The position numbers were made by a program, and so were the translations under genes. The notes beneath the pieces are model-generated. The model saw only the letters and a program-made list of their open reading frames with translations, was not told the origin of the DNA and searched no databases. This document shows, piece after piece, positions 14,791-22,027 of a DNA stretch of 59,361 nucleotides; the stretch's first letter is position 1, and each line of letters opens with the position of its first letter. Source of the DNA: a virus; the IMG/VR virus record IMGVR_UViG_3300010391_000134, positions 1-59,361 of that record, one strand, 5' to 3'.

Positions 14791-15251
14791 AGCGATTCTT
14801 TCTCCGCACGGACAGCAGCAACGAGAATTACGACGCGGACATCGCCGTCGCCTACGTCGAGATCGGGCTCGAGTTGGCGGCGCTCATCCTGAAACGCCAG
14901 GCGCTCTTCAGCGTAGTGCTGGAAGCCGATCCGCAAGCGATCGACGTGCGCTACTGGGACTACTCCGTAAGCTACCTGAAAAATGAGGCGATTGACGCGG
15001 CACTACTCGGAGACGGTGACGCAACGTGGGGGCAAGTGTGTGACGCCGAAGTCCTCGAAACCGAGTTGCAGTTCACGCCCGAGCAGCGCGAACGGACAGA
15101 GTGTGATCAGATGCTCGTGGACCTCAATGGTGTCCGCTGGAAGACGATCCCGAAGCACACGGACATCTACATCAGCACAGCCGAGATCGGCACGGACATC
15201 ATCCGCGAGATCGCGGCACAAGCCGATGTCGAGAAGGAGGTACGATCGTGA
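14787..15251 (+). CDS. Hypothetical acidic protein, 154 aa
   Basis: GTG at 14787 with an AAGGAGG Shine-Dalgarno. Acidic mixed alpha/beta protein. A YWDYSVSYL stretch sits near residue 55. No known domain recognised. Confidence 0.6.
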   Translation: MKRFFLRTDSSNENYDADIAVAYVEIGLELAALILKRQALFSVVLEADPQAIDVRYWDYSVSYLKNEAIDAALLGDGDATWGQVCDAEVLETELQFTPEQRERTECDQMLVDLNGVRWKTIPKHTDIYISTAEIGTDIIREIAAQADVEKEVRS

Positions 15252-15754
15252 ACTACCAGAACGCGGATCTCCAGATCGACGAGCTCGTGCGCATCTTCGG
15301 ACGGCGCGTGCTGTTCGACGAGCCGATCGAGGGCGCCGAGGCGACGAACACGATTACGCGCGTGGTCCTCGGGGCCATCAAGCGCAACGCCGTGTCGCCC
15401 GAGGTCACGTCGGCCTACGAATGTCCGCAGTGCAGTGAGCGCGGCTCGTTCATCGGATTTGATCACCACGGATGGGCCGGCGTCACCAACTCACGCGCGA
15501 TGATGGTGCCGGGCGGTGAGATCGATCTTCCATGCGACAAATGCTCCGCAGAGAGCGGCGCGGACTGTAGTTGTGAGGAGACCTATCGACAGCCATTCGA
15601 GGTCGACGCCGGCGGCGATGTCGACTACGGCATCTTCACGGGTGGACCGAGACACGCATCGATCGACTCCTATCAGGAGATCCGCTGCGCCGTCTGCGAC
15701 ACGCTCGTCTGGATGGATCCGGCCGAGGCCATCACACGCGCGATGCGGCCATGA
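15248..15754 (+). CDS. Zinc-binding hypothetical protein, 168 aa
   Basis: GTG at 15248 (GTGA overlap, AAGGAGG Shine-Dalgarno). It has four cysteine pairs: CPQC near residue 59, CDKC near residue 96, a CSC cluster near residue 107 and CAVC near residue 147. These suggest two zinc sites. Function unknown. Confidence 0.6.
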   Translation: MNYQNADLQIDELVRIFGRRVLFDEPIEGAEATNTITRVVLGAIKRNAVSPEVTSAYECPQCSERGSFIGFDHHGWAGVTNSRAMMVPGGEIDLPCDKCSAESGADCSCEETYRQPFEVDAGGDVDYGIFTGGPRHASIDSYQEIRCAVCDTLVWMDPAEAITRAMRP

Positions 15755-15966
15755 GCGCCGCGACGCATTATCCCTGCATTAAGTGCGGGCGTGGGATCGA
15801 CAGCCGCTACAACTTCAAGACGTGCACGCGCTGCTCGATTAAGCCCATCGCCCGCGAGAAAGAAAAGGAGCAACGGCGCGTCTCCACGATCCGCCGCAAG
15901 AGCGGACAGCGGCTCGCGCGGCTCCGGGCACGACAGCGTGCCCATGAACGAAAGGAGGACGCATGA
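15751..15966 (+). CDS. Small zinc-ribbon basic protein, 71 aa
   Basis: CIKCG at residues 9-13 and CTRC at about 25-28 make one zinc ribbon. The rest is a long Arg/Lys-rich helix (residues 33-71) that could bind nucleic acid. It overlaps both neighbours (ATGA). Confidence 0.55.
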   Translation: MSAATHYPCIKCGRGIDSRYNFKTCTRCSIKPIAREKEKEQRRVSTIRRKSGQRLARLRARQRAHERKEDA

Positions 15967-16223
15967 TGGAGGACGAGCCACTCACGACAAGTCTCGGGAG
16001 ACTGAGCGAGCATGACTGGCGAGTGTTGAGTAATCGCTGGGCGCGCGGGATCGACTGGGTGGTCCAGAAATGCGGCGCTCGCCATTGGCGGCTTCTCGAG
16101 GATCTTGGGGGCTTCCCGCTTTTCCTCACTAAACGAGCCGCCTATGAAGCAGGCGGGCGATTGATTCTTGCCGAGGCGCAGCACCGCGCATGGCTACGCG
16201 AAAACGAAGGGAGGACCGTATGA
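15963..16223 (+). CDS. Hypothetical protein, 86 aa
   Basis: Start ATG at 15963 or the adjacent ATG at 15966. A helical Trp-rich protein without recognised motifs. The coupled ATGA overlap leads into the next gene. Confidence 0.55.
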   Translation: MMEDEPLTTSLGRLSEHDWRVLSNRWARGIDWVVQKCGARHWRLLEDLGGFPLFLTKRAAYEAGGRLILAEAQHRAWLRENEGRTV

Positions 16224-16612
16224 TGGTCCATCTCGAACCTTCATGGGTGGTGGAGCGGAGCCTCGTGGCACACACGAGCGACGAGCCGTATCACGCAGCC
16301 CTCACGTGGCGGGAGGCGAACAGCACCGCCGAGCGTGTCGTCTGGGAGTCAGCGGAGACGTATCGCACCAGAACTGCGGCAGTCGAGCGGGCGATGACGG
16401 CGTTACGTGAGCTCTGCGCGCTTCACGTGAGGGCGCTACTCTCCGTGACACCGGAGGAGGCCCTCGGGATGCCGCCGAAGTCGCCGTGTCATCCAATGCG
16501 CAAGCTGCGCCTGGGGCAGCAGAGCTACGGGATGGACGATGGTAGCGTCATCATCAGTCGATGGCTCGTCTGCGACTGGTGCGAGGCGATCGCACTCCCG
16601 GAGGAGCCATGA
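16220..16612 (+). CDS. Hypothetical protein with C-terminal CDWC, 130 aa
   Basis: ATG at 16220 (or 16223) with a GGGAGG Shine-Dalgarno. Helical N-terminal half, with a CDWC pair near the C-terminus that could pair with C/H residues near residue 94. Function unknown. Confidence 0.55.
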   Translation: MMVHLEPSWVVERSLVAHTSDEPYHAALTWREANSTAERVVWESAETYRTRTAAVERAMTALRELCALHVRALLSVTPEEALGMPPKSPCHPMRKLRLGQQSYGMDDGSVIISRWLVCDWCEAIALPEEP

Positions 16613-16791
16613 GCCTCAAGGCACTACAGAAGCAATGGCTCGAGCGAGCGGACAGTTACTTCCGAGACGCCGACAAGCTCGACAAGATGGTCGATGAAGC
16701 TGACAACGCCTGGGCGTATCGGGAGATCGCCACGCAGATTCGCCTCTGCGCGAAGGAGCTGTCGGTGTTGGTAGAGAAGCGCGCAAAGTAA
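16609..16791 (+). CDS. Small helical protein, 60 aa
   Basis: ATG at 16609 overlaps the upstream stop (ATGA) and has a GGAGG Shine-Dalgarno. One long amphipathic helix pair, highly charged. It is the last gene before the terminator at 16817. Function unknown. Confidence 0.55.
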   Translation: MSLKALQKQWLERADSYFRDADKLDKMVDEADNAWAYREIATQIRLCAKELSVLVEKRAK

Positions 16792-16816
16792 ACGTAGTCG
16801 AGGTAAGTCCAACCCG

Positions 16817-16855
16817 GCCCGTCGTGCCTTCGTGGCGCGACGGGCTTTTGTGTTT
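16817..16855 (+). terminator. Intrinsic terminator
   Basis: Perfect 8-bp arms (GCCCGTCG at 16817-16824 and CGACGGGC at 16838-16845) with a GCC/GGC inner extension and a TTTTGTGTTT tail. It closes the first block of small rightward genes. Confidence 0.8.
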
Positions 16856-16867
16856 CTGGAGGTCCAC

Positions 16868-17320
16868 ATGACGACGAAAATGCCGTACACCGTCCCACGG
16901 GTGCGTCTGATGCTCGTGCGCGAAGGGGGTGATCCAACCGAGGCTGCGACTATGACAACGGCGACCGAAGTTTACCGAACCTACCGCGAGTACTTCGCCG
17001 GACTCGATCGTGAGGAGATGTGGATTGTTGGACTCGATGGCAAGAATCGAACCCTGTTCGGCAACCGGGTGTCGCAAGGGACCGTGACGGCCTCTCTCGT
17101 ACATCCGCGAGAATTTCTGAAGCCGCTCATCCTCGGCAACGCCACGGCGGTGATCGCGATGCACGTTCATCCGAGCGGCGATCCGGCGCCAAGCGCAGAG
17201 GATAGCGCCATCACGATCCGACTGAAGCAGTGCTGCGAGCTCTTCGGGATCAACTTGCTCGATCATGTCATTTTCGGCGAGGGCCGCTTCTACAGCTTCG
17301 CCAATGAGGGGGCTCTGTGA
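16868..17320 (+). CDS. RadC-like JAB/MPN domain protein, 150 aa
   Basis: ATG at 16868 has a GGAGGTCC Shine-Dalgarno. The JAMM-type metal site is visible: His99-x-His101-PSGDP, followed by Ser109 and Asp112. It is preceded by the REFLKPLILGNATAVIA segment typical of RadC proteins. Full-length RadC is about 220 residues. Here the N-terminal helix-hairpin-helix part is missing and only the MPN domain is kept, as in many phage and plasmid copies. The biochemical role of RadC is not established. In mobile elements a link to DNA repair or anti-restriction is often suspected. It is the first gene after a terminator. Confidence 0.8.
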   Translation: MTTKMPYTVPRVRLMLVREGGDPTEAATMTTATEVYRTYREYFAGLDREEMWIVGLDGKNRTLFGNRVSQGTVTASLVHPREFLKPLILGNATAVIAMHVHPSGDPAPSAEDSAITIRLKQCCELFGINLLDHVIFGEGRFYSFANEGAL

Positions 17321-17610
17321 AGCACTTTCACGTCACCCTCGGTGAACGGGAGGATCCGAACATTGCAGGATCCGGCTGCACCGCGAACGATGAGCCGTTC
17401 GAGAAGCTGGAGGCGGCCAATCAGCGGATGGCGACCCTCGTTCACCGCGTCACGCGCGACCTCGGCATCGCCATGACGCTCGCATGCACGAGCCACGACG
17501 GTACGTGGGGCTACGAGTCCGTGGACACGCAGCGCGCAATTTTCCTCGTGCTAACGGAATGCGAGGAGCACTTGTGCGCGCCGGCGATCCACCGCGGGCC
17601 ATGTCCGTAG
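17317..17610 (+). CDS. Hypothetical protein, 97 aa
   Basis: GTG at 17317 overlaps the radC-like stop (GTGA). Soluble, with five Cys. No known family. A parS-like site starts 16 bases after its stop. Confidence 0.55.
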   Translation: MKHFHVTLGEREDPNIAGSGCTANDEPFEKLEAANQRMATLVHRVTRDLGIAMTLACTSHDGTWGYESVDTQRAIFLVLTECEEHLCAPAIHRGPCP

Positions 17611-17626
17611 CGCGTGGATGCACGAA

Positions 17627-17642
17627 TGTTTCACGTGGAACA
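17627..17642. promoter_or_regulatory. Chromosomal-type parS centromere site
   Basis: TGTTTCACGTGGAACA matches the bacterial parS consensus TGTTNCACGTGNAACA at every fixed position. It lies in a non-coding gap between a stop codon (17610) and a terminator (17706). With 14 fixed positions the chance expectation in 59 kb is roughly 0.0002. ParB would load here as a CTP-dependent clamp. I found no second full site and no true ParB or ParA gene in the window, so the host ParB is the likely partner. Confidence 0.75.
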
Positions 17643-17705
17643 CGGAGGACACAAGTAGGCCCGTAAAAGTTCGAGTTCGGCGCCATACTCCGTAGTGAAG
17701 AGATA

Positions 17706-17742
17706 GCCCGAGGTGCGCCCAGCGTGCCCCGGGCATTTTTTT
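17706..17742 (+). terminator. Intrinsic terminator
   Basis: Arms GCCCG (17706-17710) and CGGGC (17730-17734), partly extended inside the loop, are followed by A and seven T. It separates the RadC pair and parS site from the next transcription unit. Confidence 0.65.
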
Positions 17743-17773
17743 GCCAAACGAACCCAACGAAAGGAGTCAGCAC

Positions 17774-18310
17774 ATGAACACCGAGACATCGAGCAGCTTG
17801 AACGGCACCAAGGCGGACGCGGAGCCTGCACTCCGGCTCCTGGCCGAGTACTACACCGCACGCCGACTCGGCGCGGTCATGGCCCAAGTCGCGAGCGCGA
17901 CGATGACGACGCAGCCGGCGTTCGCGCTCGACTGCCTCACCATCGCAGAAGCATGCGAGCAGACGCAGCTGCAGCACCTCGAGATCATCGACGCCTACGG
18001 GCTCTATCCGAAGGAGGAGCACGTGCAGGACGTCGAGATCGGCGACCGGGTCTTCCAGCTCCCCGACCTGGCGTCCGAGTACACTGGGGAGCTCCTAACA
18101 TCCCTACAGGAGGGCGAAATGGACACCACGAACATCCCACAGATGCCGCGCAAGGTCGTGCCGATCAACGAGGGCAGCACCGAGCCCGGCTTCCTCCGGC
18201 GCACCGTCAGCAAGCTCCGGATGCCGAGCGCGAAGGAGGCGATCGTGACGATCGGACTCGGGTTGCTGAGCCTCGGCGTGTACGTCGTCGCGACCGAAAA
18301 GCGTAGCTAA
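17774..18310 (+). CDS. C-terminally membrane-anchored protein, 178 aa
   Basis: ATG at 17774 with an AAAGGAG Shine-Dalgarno. Residues 20-100 are helical and soluble. Residues 155-172 (IVTIGLGLLSLGVYVVAT) form a C-terminal TM helix followed by a short basic tail. The topology is the same as that of the 165-aa protein at 12324. Function unknown. Confidence 0.6.
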   Translation: MNTETSSSLNGTKADAEPALRLLAEYYTARRLGAVMAQVASATMTTQPAFALDCLTIAEACEQTQLQHLEIIDAYGLYPKEEHVQDVEIGDRVFQLPDLASEYTGELLTSLQEGEMDTTNIPQMPRKVVPINEGSTEPGFLRRTVSKLRMPSAKEAIVTIGLGLLSLGVYVVATEKRS

Positions 18311-18352
18311 ATCACGGCGGGCGCGACGTTGAGGAGGCCTGTTCGCGAAGAT

Positions 18353-18375
18353 TTCGTTCACGTTTGAGGAACGAA
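18353..18375 (+). promoter_or_regulatory. Hairpin next to ribosome binding site
   Basis: Arms TTCGTTC (18353-18359) and GAACGAA (18369-18375) are perfect. The 3' arm ends 4 bases before the strong AGGAGG of the next gene, so folding could influence its translation. Confidence 0.4.
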
Positions 18376-18389
18376 GAAAGGAGGTGCGA

Positions 18390-18704
18390 TTGGCACCGAA
18401 GAACCCGAAGGCACCGAAGGACGAGTTCGCGGAGTGGGTGGAGTGGCTGAAGCGGGAGCTTCTGATTGCTGCGTATGCAGCCGCAGGGCTCACGGCGATG
18501 TTCCTCATCCGGCGGTGGACCGGCTCGCTCCTCGGAGCCGGGCTCCTGAGCTCCGAGATCTTCAGCGGGTCCGGCTCGCTGAACGACATGATCACTCACG
18601 TCGAGGAGTTCGTTGAACGAAAGGAGAAGAAAGATGGAAAACGGCCGCGGCCGCGAGCTGATGGTGCTCGGCCGTCCACGAACGGAGGCTCGGATGATGC
18701 CTAA
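18390..18704 (+). CDS. Small membrane protein, 104 aa
   Basis: TTG at 18390 is preferred. The AAAGGAGG Shine-Dalgarno ends at 18384, leaving 5 bases to TTG, whereas the GTG at 18384 overlaps the Shine-Dalgarno itself. A charged N-terminus is followed by one TM helix (residues about 25-43), then a Ser/Gly-rich stretch and a charged coil. Function unknown. Confidence 0.5.
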   Translation: MAPKNPKAPKDEFAEWVEWLKRELLIAAYAAAGLTAMFLIRRWTGSLLGAGLLSSEIFSGSGSLNDMITHVEEFVERKEKKDGKRPRPRADGARPSTNGGSDDA

Positions 18705-19239
18705 TCCGCAACCGCTCACGCCGCCCGAGCTCTTGCATCTCGGGCGGCCAACCAGGGACACGTTTCGGCGAGGACTCGCGCTGCTCGGGCGCGAGACGCT
18801 CTGGGCCGGTAACCTGTTCGTCTACTTAACGTTGAGTGTCCTGGCCGTCCGCACGATCAGTCAATTCGTGAAGACGCTCCTTCCAGAAGGAGTTTGGGAT
18901 CGTGCACCAGACCTCATGCGCGAACTCACGCCAACAACCCCGAGCACGAACGGAGGTGGAGCAGCATCGCCAGCGATCGAAGTCGAGATCGATGGCGAGA
19001 AGTTCTACAAGCACGAGACGATGTACGACGCGCAGGAGTGGCCTTGCCCGTTACGGAAGTCCACTGCCTGCGCGTCGTGCGAACACTTCGTGCGAGCAGG
19101 GAACGGACGCATCTTCTGCGCCGCGGTGACGAAGATGCGTACGCGGCATCTGGAGCAGTTCCGCAGACTCGATCTCGACGAGATCCGTCAGATGATCCGT
19201 GACGGCAATCGCGCCGAGAGTCGAGAGTGGCACGTGTAG
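18694..19239 (+). CDS. Single-TM protein with C-terminal Cys domain, 181 aa
   Basis: ATG at 18694 has GGAGG 5 bases upstream and overlaps the previous gene by only 11 bases. ATG at 18634 is an alternative with a longer overlap. One TM helix lies at residues about 40-58. The C-terminal domain holds four Cys within about 25 residues (CPLRKSTACASCEHF and IFCAAV), a likely metal site. Function unknown. Confidence 0.55.
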   Translation: MMPNPQPLTPPELLHLGRPTRDTFRRGLALLGRETLWAGNLFVYLTLSVLAVRTISQFVKTLLPEGVWDRAPDLMRELTPTTPSTNGGGAASPAIEVEIDGEKFYKHETMYDAQEWPCPLRKSTACASCEHFVRAGNGRIFCAAVTKMRTRHLEQFRRLDLDEIRQMIRDGNRAESREWHV

Positions 19240-19251
19240 GGTAACAAGCAC

Positions 19252-19303
19252 GACACCCCCGTGCGCGAGGGATGGCCTATCCATCTCCGTACACGGGGGT
19301 GTC
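19252..19303. repeat. 12-bp perfect inverted repeat, possible RNA stem
   Basis: GACACCCCCGTG at 19252-19263 pairs perfectly with 19292-19303 around a 28-base loop that itself contains GGAT/ATCC. There is no T-run, so this is not a standard terminator. It fills the gap between two genes and could be an RNA-processing or protein-binding stem. Confidence 0.6.
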
Positions 19304-19332
19304 TCCCGAGAAAGGAAGGAGAGAGTTTAGCG

Positions 19333-19716
19333 ATGCAACGACGTCGAGGCAATAGCGAAGAGACGTGCCCGTGTTTCTCCCGTGGCTACACCTCCGAATA
19401 CACGGGCACCCACAACGAAGAGGCCCACAACTGGGGCTTCACCGCCGACCAGAAATCGGCGCTCAGTTACAAGTGGACGACAGCGCAGAGCATGGCGCGC
19501 TATCGAGTCGCGCTCATGCGGAGAGTAGGCATCGTGCCCCGGTCCGGCACCCCGACGGTCACGAAGGCGGGGCCACACAGCAACTGCTTCTGCAGCGCGC
19601 TCTGCCGCGCGTACCGACAGAAGATGCTGACGAATCCAATCACGCTGGCAGCGCGACGACAGCGCTGGCAGCAACTCAAAACGGTTGGCACGCTCGCCGC
19701 CATCGGATGGAGGTGA
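19333..19716 (+). CDS. Hypothetical protein, 127 aa
   Basis: ATG at 19333 with AAGGAAGGAGAG upstream. A basic protein with CPC near the N-terminus and CFCSALC near residue 90, possibly metal-binding. It does not match a family I know. Confidence 0.55.
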   Translation: MQRRRGNSEETCPCFSRGYTSEYTGTHNEEAHNWGFTADQKSALSYKWTTAQSMARYRVALMRRVGIVPRSGTPTVTKAGPHSNCFCSALCRAYRQKMLTNPITLAARRQRWQQLKTVGTLAAIGWR

Positions 19717-19721
19717 GACAG

Positions 19722-19931
19722 ATGATGCTCGAAATCGTGCAACGCATCGACTGGCGGCTGTTGCGCGAACAGAAGCAGTGGCTCCTCAATCAGGGCGACA
19801 CACCGGAAGCGCAAGGCCTGGTTGAGCTACTCGATGCTTTCCAGGACGCCGTCGTGGCGGATCACTATGCACGGGAGGATGTCGTGTACGACACGGAGAT
19901 GCCTCCGGGGGTGCCTCATGGGACTCCCTGA
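19722..19931 (+). CDS. Small helical protein, 69 aa
   Basis: The ATG at 19722 is 8 bases after GGAGG. GTG at 19713, overlapping the previous stop, is an alternative. Helical and acidic. Function unknown. Confidence 0.5.
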   Translation: MMLEIVQRIDWRLLREQKQWLLNQGDTPEAQGLVELLDAFQDAVVADHYAREDVVYDTEMPPGVPHGTP

Positions 19932-20439
19932 ACGTGTGAACGAAGATGAGGAGCTCCGCACGATCTGGCGGATCGCGCACGGGCTCGTGACCGGCACCGG
20001 TGTGCCCGAGGAGCTCGAGAACACCGGGACAGCGAGGGGCGTGAAGGGCGCGCGGCGCGCATACGGCCGCACGCAACTCTCCGTCTGCCTCGACGATCAG
20101 CAGTACAAGCCGCTTGCGGCGATGTGTCTCGCCGGATTTTGCATGTACGGGTACGACTTCGAGGTGGCGTACCACGCACTCGACATCACCGGCGACTTGA
20201 TCTTCGAGTACCACAGGCTCACCGAGCGCTTCGATGGCTGTCGTGCGGACCTTGCTGACTGTCCGCATGGTGAGGACGCACTTGGCGGCAAGCCGACAGC
20301 GATGGCAATCGAGGCACCGAAACGGCGAGGGCTCATCGCCATGCGCCCACCGGATCCTCTGCCGGCGAATCCGGTGGCACGAGCACAGCTGGCACAACTC
20401 GCAGCCGGGTCGCGGCGCATCGCGTTACCCGGCAAGTGA
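19918..20439 (+). CDS. Hypothetical protein, 173 aa
   Basis: ATG at 19918 overlaps the upstream gene by 14 bases. Residues 45-110 are helical with a CLAGFCMYGYDFEVAYHALD segment. The basic C-terminus may be disordered. No family recognised. Confidence 0.55.
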   Translation: MGLPERVNEDEELRTIWRIAHGLVTGTGVPEELENTGTARGVKGARRAYGRTQLSVCLDDQQYKPLAAMCLAGFCMYGYDFEVAYHALDITGDLIFEYHRLTERFDGCRADLADCPHGEDALGGKPTAMAIEAPKRRGLIAMRPPDPLPANPVARAQLAQLAAGSRRIALPGK

Positions 20440-20451
20440 AAGGAGCAATCC

Positions 20452-20703
20452 ATGAGCACAACAGTGGCACCCTACGTTCACGACTGCGACGAGTGCGTGT
20501 TCGTCGGATGGCATACCGAGACGGGACGCTCGGGTGGACGCCTAGTCAACATCTACGTGCACCGGCATCCGAGCGGATTCGACAGTCTCTTGATTCGATA
20601 CGGGAATGAGCCGAGTGACTACACGTCCCTCACCATCCCGGCAGCGCATGCGCCCAAGCGAGACGCCCATCCGTTGACGATCGCCGACGGGCGGTTCGGG
20701 TAA
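20452..20703 (+). CDS. Hypothetical protein, 83 aa
   Basis: ATG at 20452 has an AAAGGAG Shine-Dalgarno. Beta-rich, with a CDEC pair near residue 12 and several His. It may be a small metal-binding domain. Function unknown. Confidence 0.55.
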   Translation: MSTTVAPYVHDCDECVFVGWHTETGRSGGRLVNIYVHRHPSGFDSLLIRYGNEPSDYTSLTIPAAHAPKRDAHPLTIADGRFG

Positions 20704-20717
20704 GAGCAACCGGAGGA

Positions 20718-20738
20718 CGCGTCGAGTGGGTCGACGCG
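20718..20738 (+). repeat. 8-bp stem in a short intergenic gap
   Basis: CGCGTCGA (20718-20725) and TCGACGCG (20731-20738) around GTGGG. No T-tract follows. It lies 30 bases ahead of the DUF932-like start. Confidence 0.5.
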
Positions 20739-20767
20739 CCCTCCCACAACCGAGAAGGAGCATCATC

Positions 20768-21880
20768 ATGGAACACACGCAGATTGTGAGCAACGGTCGA
20801 ACGAACTGGAGCGCCAAACTCGCGCATGCGATCGACGCCGGCCGCGCCAGCGCGACTCGCGTCCTCGAGCAGGTCCAGTCGCAGATCCCAAGTGACCGGC
20901 TGATCAAGGCGAAGAGCCTCGCCTTCAACCACGACGAGACCCGCAACGCACTCATCGTCCGCATCCCGACTGTCGAGGCCCAAGTCGTCGAGGAGGAGAC
21001 GATTCACGATCACGCACTCGGGCAATTCGCTGAGCGCGTGCACATTCCGACACCGTACGTCCGCTACCTGTCGAGCCTCGGTGCGGACGGCAACCGCCTC
21101 CTGGCGCACAACCTGGAGGAGCTGAATCACCAGAGCACTAACCGGTACTTGCTGCGCTCGGTCCACTCGCAGGTGCGAGGAGTCCTAAGCGACAAGTACA
21201 AGCCGCTCGACGCACGGCCCTTCCTCGAAGCCTTCACGGTTGCGTGCGGGCAGATCGGTGCGGAGCCGTACTCGGGACACGCGCTCGACACGCAGATTGC
21301 GCTCACGGCAATCGTCCCGACAGTGTACGAGCCGATCCCGGGCGAAGCGATCGCGTTCGGACTACGGTTCCAGACGAGCGACTTCGGCGATGGCGCCCTG
21401 TCGCTCGCGTTCTTCATCCTGCGGCTCGTGTGCCTGAACGGCATGAAGGCCGAGCAGGCATTCCGCGAGGTGCACCGCGGGCCACTCATCGAGGGCGACT
21501 TCGAGCTGTCGGACCGCACGAAGCAGAAGTCGAGCGAGCTCTCGCTCTCACTGGTGCAGGATGTAGTCGAGAACAGGCTCGCCTCGAGCGCCCTGGAGGA
21601 AGCGCAGCAAGTCATCCGCATCGCCCACGAGTGCAAGATCAACGTGAAGGAGGCGCAGGCGGAGCTCAAGAAGCGGCTCGGTGTCGGGCTCGCGCAGGAT
21701 GTCGTCGATGCCTTCAACAGTCCCGACGTCGAGATGATGCCAGCGGGGAACACGAAGTACCGCCTCTCGCAGGCCATCTCATGGGTGGCGGGCCGACAGG
21801 GGGACGGATCGAAACAGCTGGAGCTCGAAGCTGAAGCGGGGCGGGTTCTCACGCAAGCCGCGTACAAGCAAGCGGCGTAG
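20768..21880 (+). CDS. DUF932-type phage/plasmid protein, 370 aa
   Basis: ATG at 20768 has an AAGGAG Shine-Dalgarno. The N-terminal third covers the expected lead-in, and residues about 125-155 carry the family-like VRGVLSDKYKPLDARPFLEA core seen in DUF932 proteins. The middle is alpha/beta, with a helical C-terminus. DUF932 proteins are common on phages and conjugative plasmids and are suspected to act in DNA metabolism, but the mechanism is unknown. A strong hairpin directly follows the stop. Confidence 0.7.
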   Translation: MEHTQIVSNGRTNWSAKLAHAIDAGRASATRVLEQVQSQIPSDRLIKAKSLAFNHDETRNALIVRIPTVEAQVVEEETIHDHALGQFAERVHIPTPYVRYLSSLGADGNRLLAHNLEELNHQSTNRYLLRSVHSQVRGVLSDKYKPLDARPFLEAFTVACGQIGAEPYSGHALDTQIALTAIVPTVYEPIPGEAIAFGLRFQTSDFGDGALSLAFFILRLVCLNGMKAEQAFREVHRGPLIEGDFELSDRTKQKSSELSLSLVQDVVENRLASSALEEAQQVIRIAHECKINVKEAQAELKKRLGVGLAQDVVDAFNSPDVEMMPAGNTKYRLSQAISWVAGRQGDGSKQLELEAEAGRVLTQAAYKQAA

Positions 21881-21887
21881 TTCACCC

Positions 21888-21927
21888 GAGCGCCAGCCTG
21901 GCCCGCCCCTCGGACAGGCTGGCGCTC
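21888..21927 (+). terminator. 13-bp perfect stem after the DUF932 gene
   Basis: GAGCGCCAGCCTG (21888-21900) pairs perfectly with 21915-21927 around a 14-base loop. Only a weak CTT follows, so termination may need a factor. It probably marks the end of the upstream transcript. Confidence 0.6.
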
Positions 21928-21932
21928 CTTAC

Positions 21933-22005
21933 CCGCCGGAGTTCGCATTGCCCTTGACATCGTGTACGCACTGGCGCATACGTGTCGAGCCGCGAACTCC
22001 GGCGG
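21933..22005. repeat. 14-bp perfect inverted repeat flanking a promoter
   Basis: CCGCCGGAGTTCGC (21933-21946) and its exact complement (21992-22005) bracket 45 bases that contain the P2 promoter/palindrome element. Confidence 0.8.
21954..21982 (+). promoter_or_regulatory. Promoter with internal palindrome (P2)
   Basis: TTGACA, T, CGT, GTACGC, six bases, GCATACG. Apart from one extra T and one base of the palindrome, it repeats the fixed bases and spacing of the element at 1250-1277. The -10 would be near TACGTG, a poor match to a standard sigma-70 -10. It precedes the lipoprotein gene and the recombination block. Confidence 0.55.
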
Positions 22006-22027
22006 CCACCAACACAGGAGGGCACCA

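Noticed and set aside
16817-16855. Possible riboswitch in the gap before the RadC-like gene
   Set aside because: A single 8-bp stem with a T-run explains it as an intrinsic terminator. There is no room for an aptamer.
17643-17705. tRNA-like TTCGAG stretch near the parS site
   Set aside because: No acceptor stem, anticodon arm or CCA-like end can be built around it, and no tRNA was recognised elsewhere.
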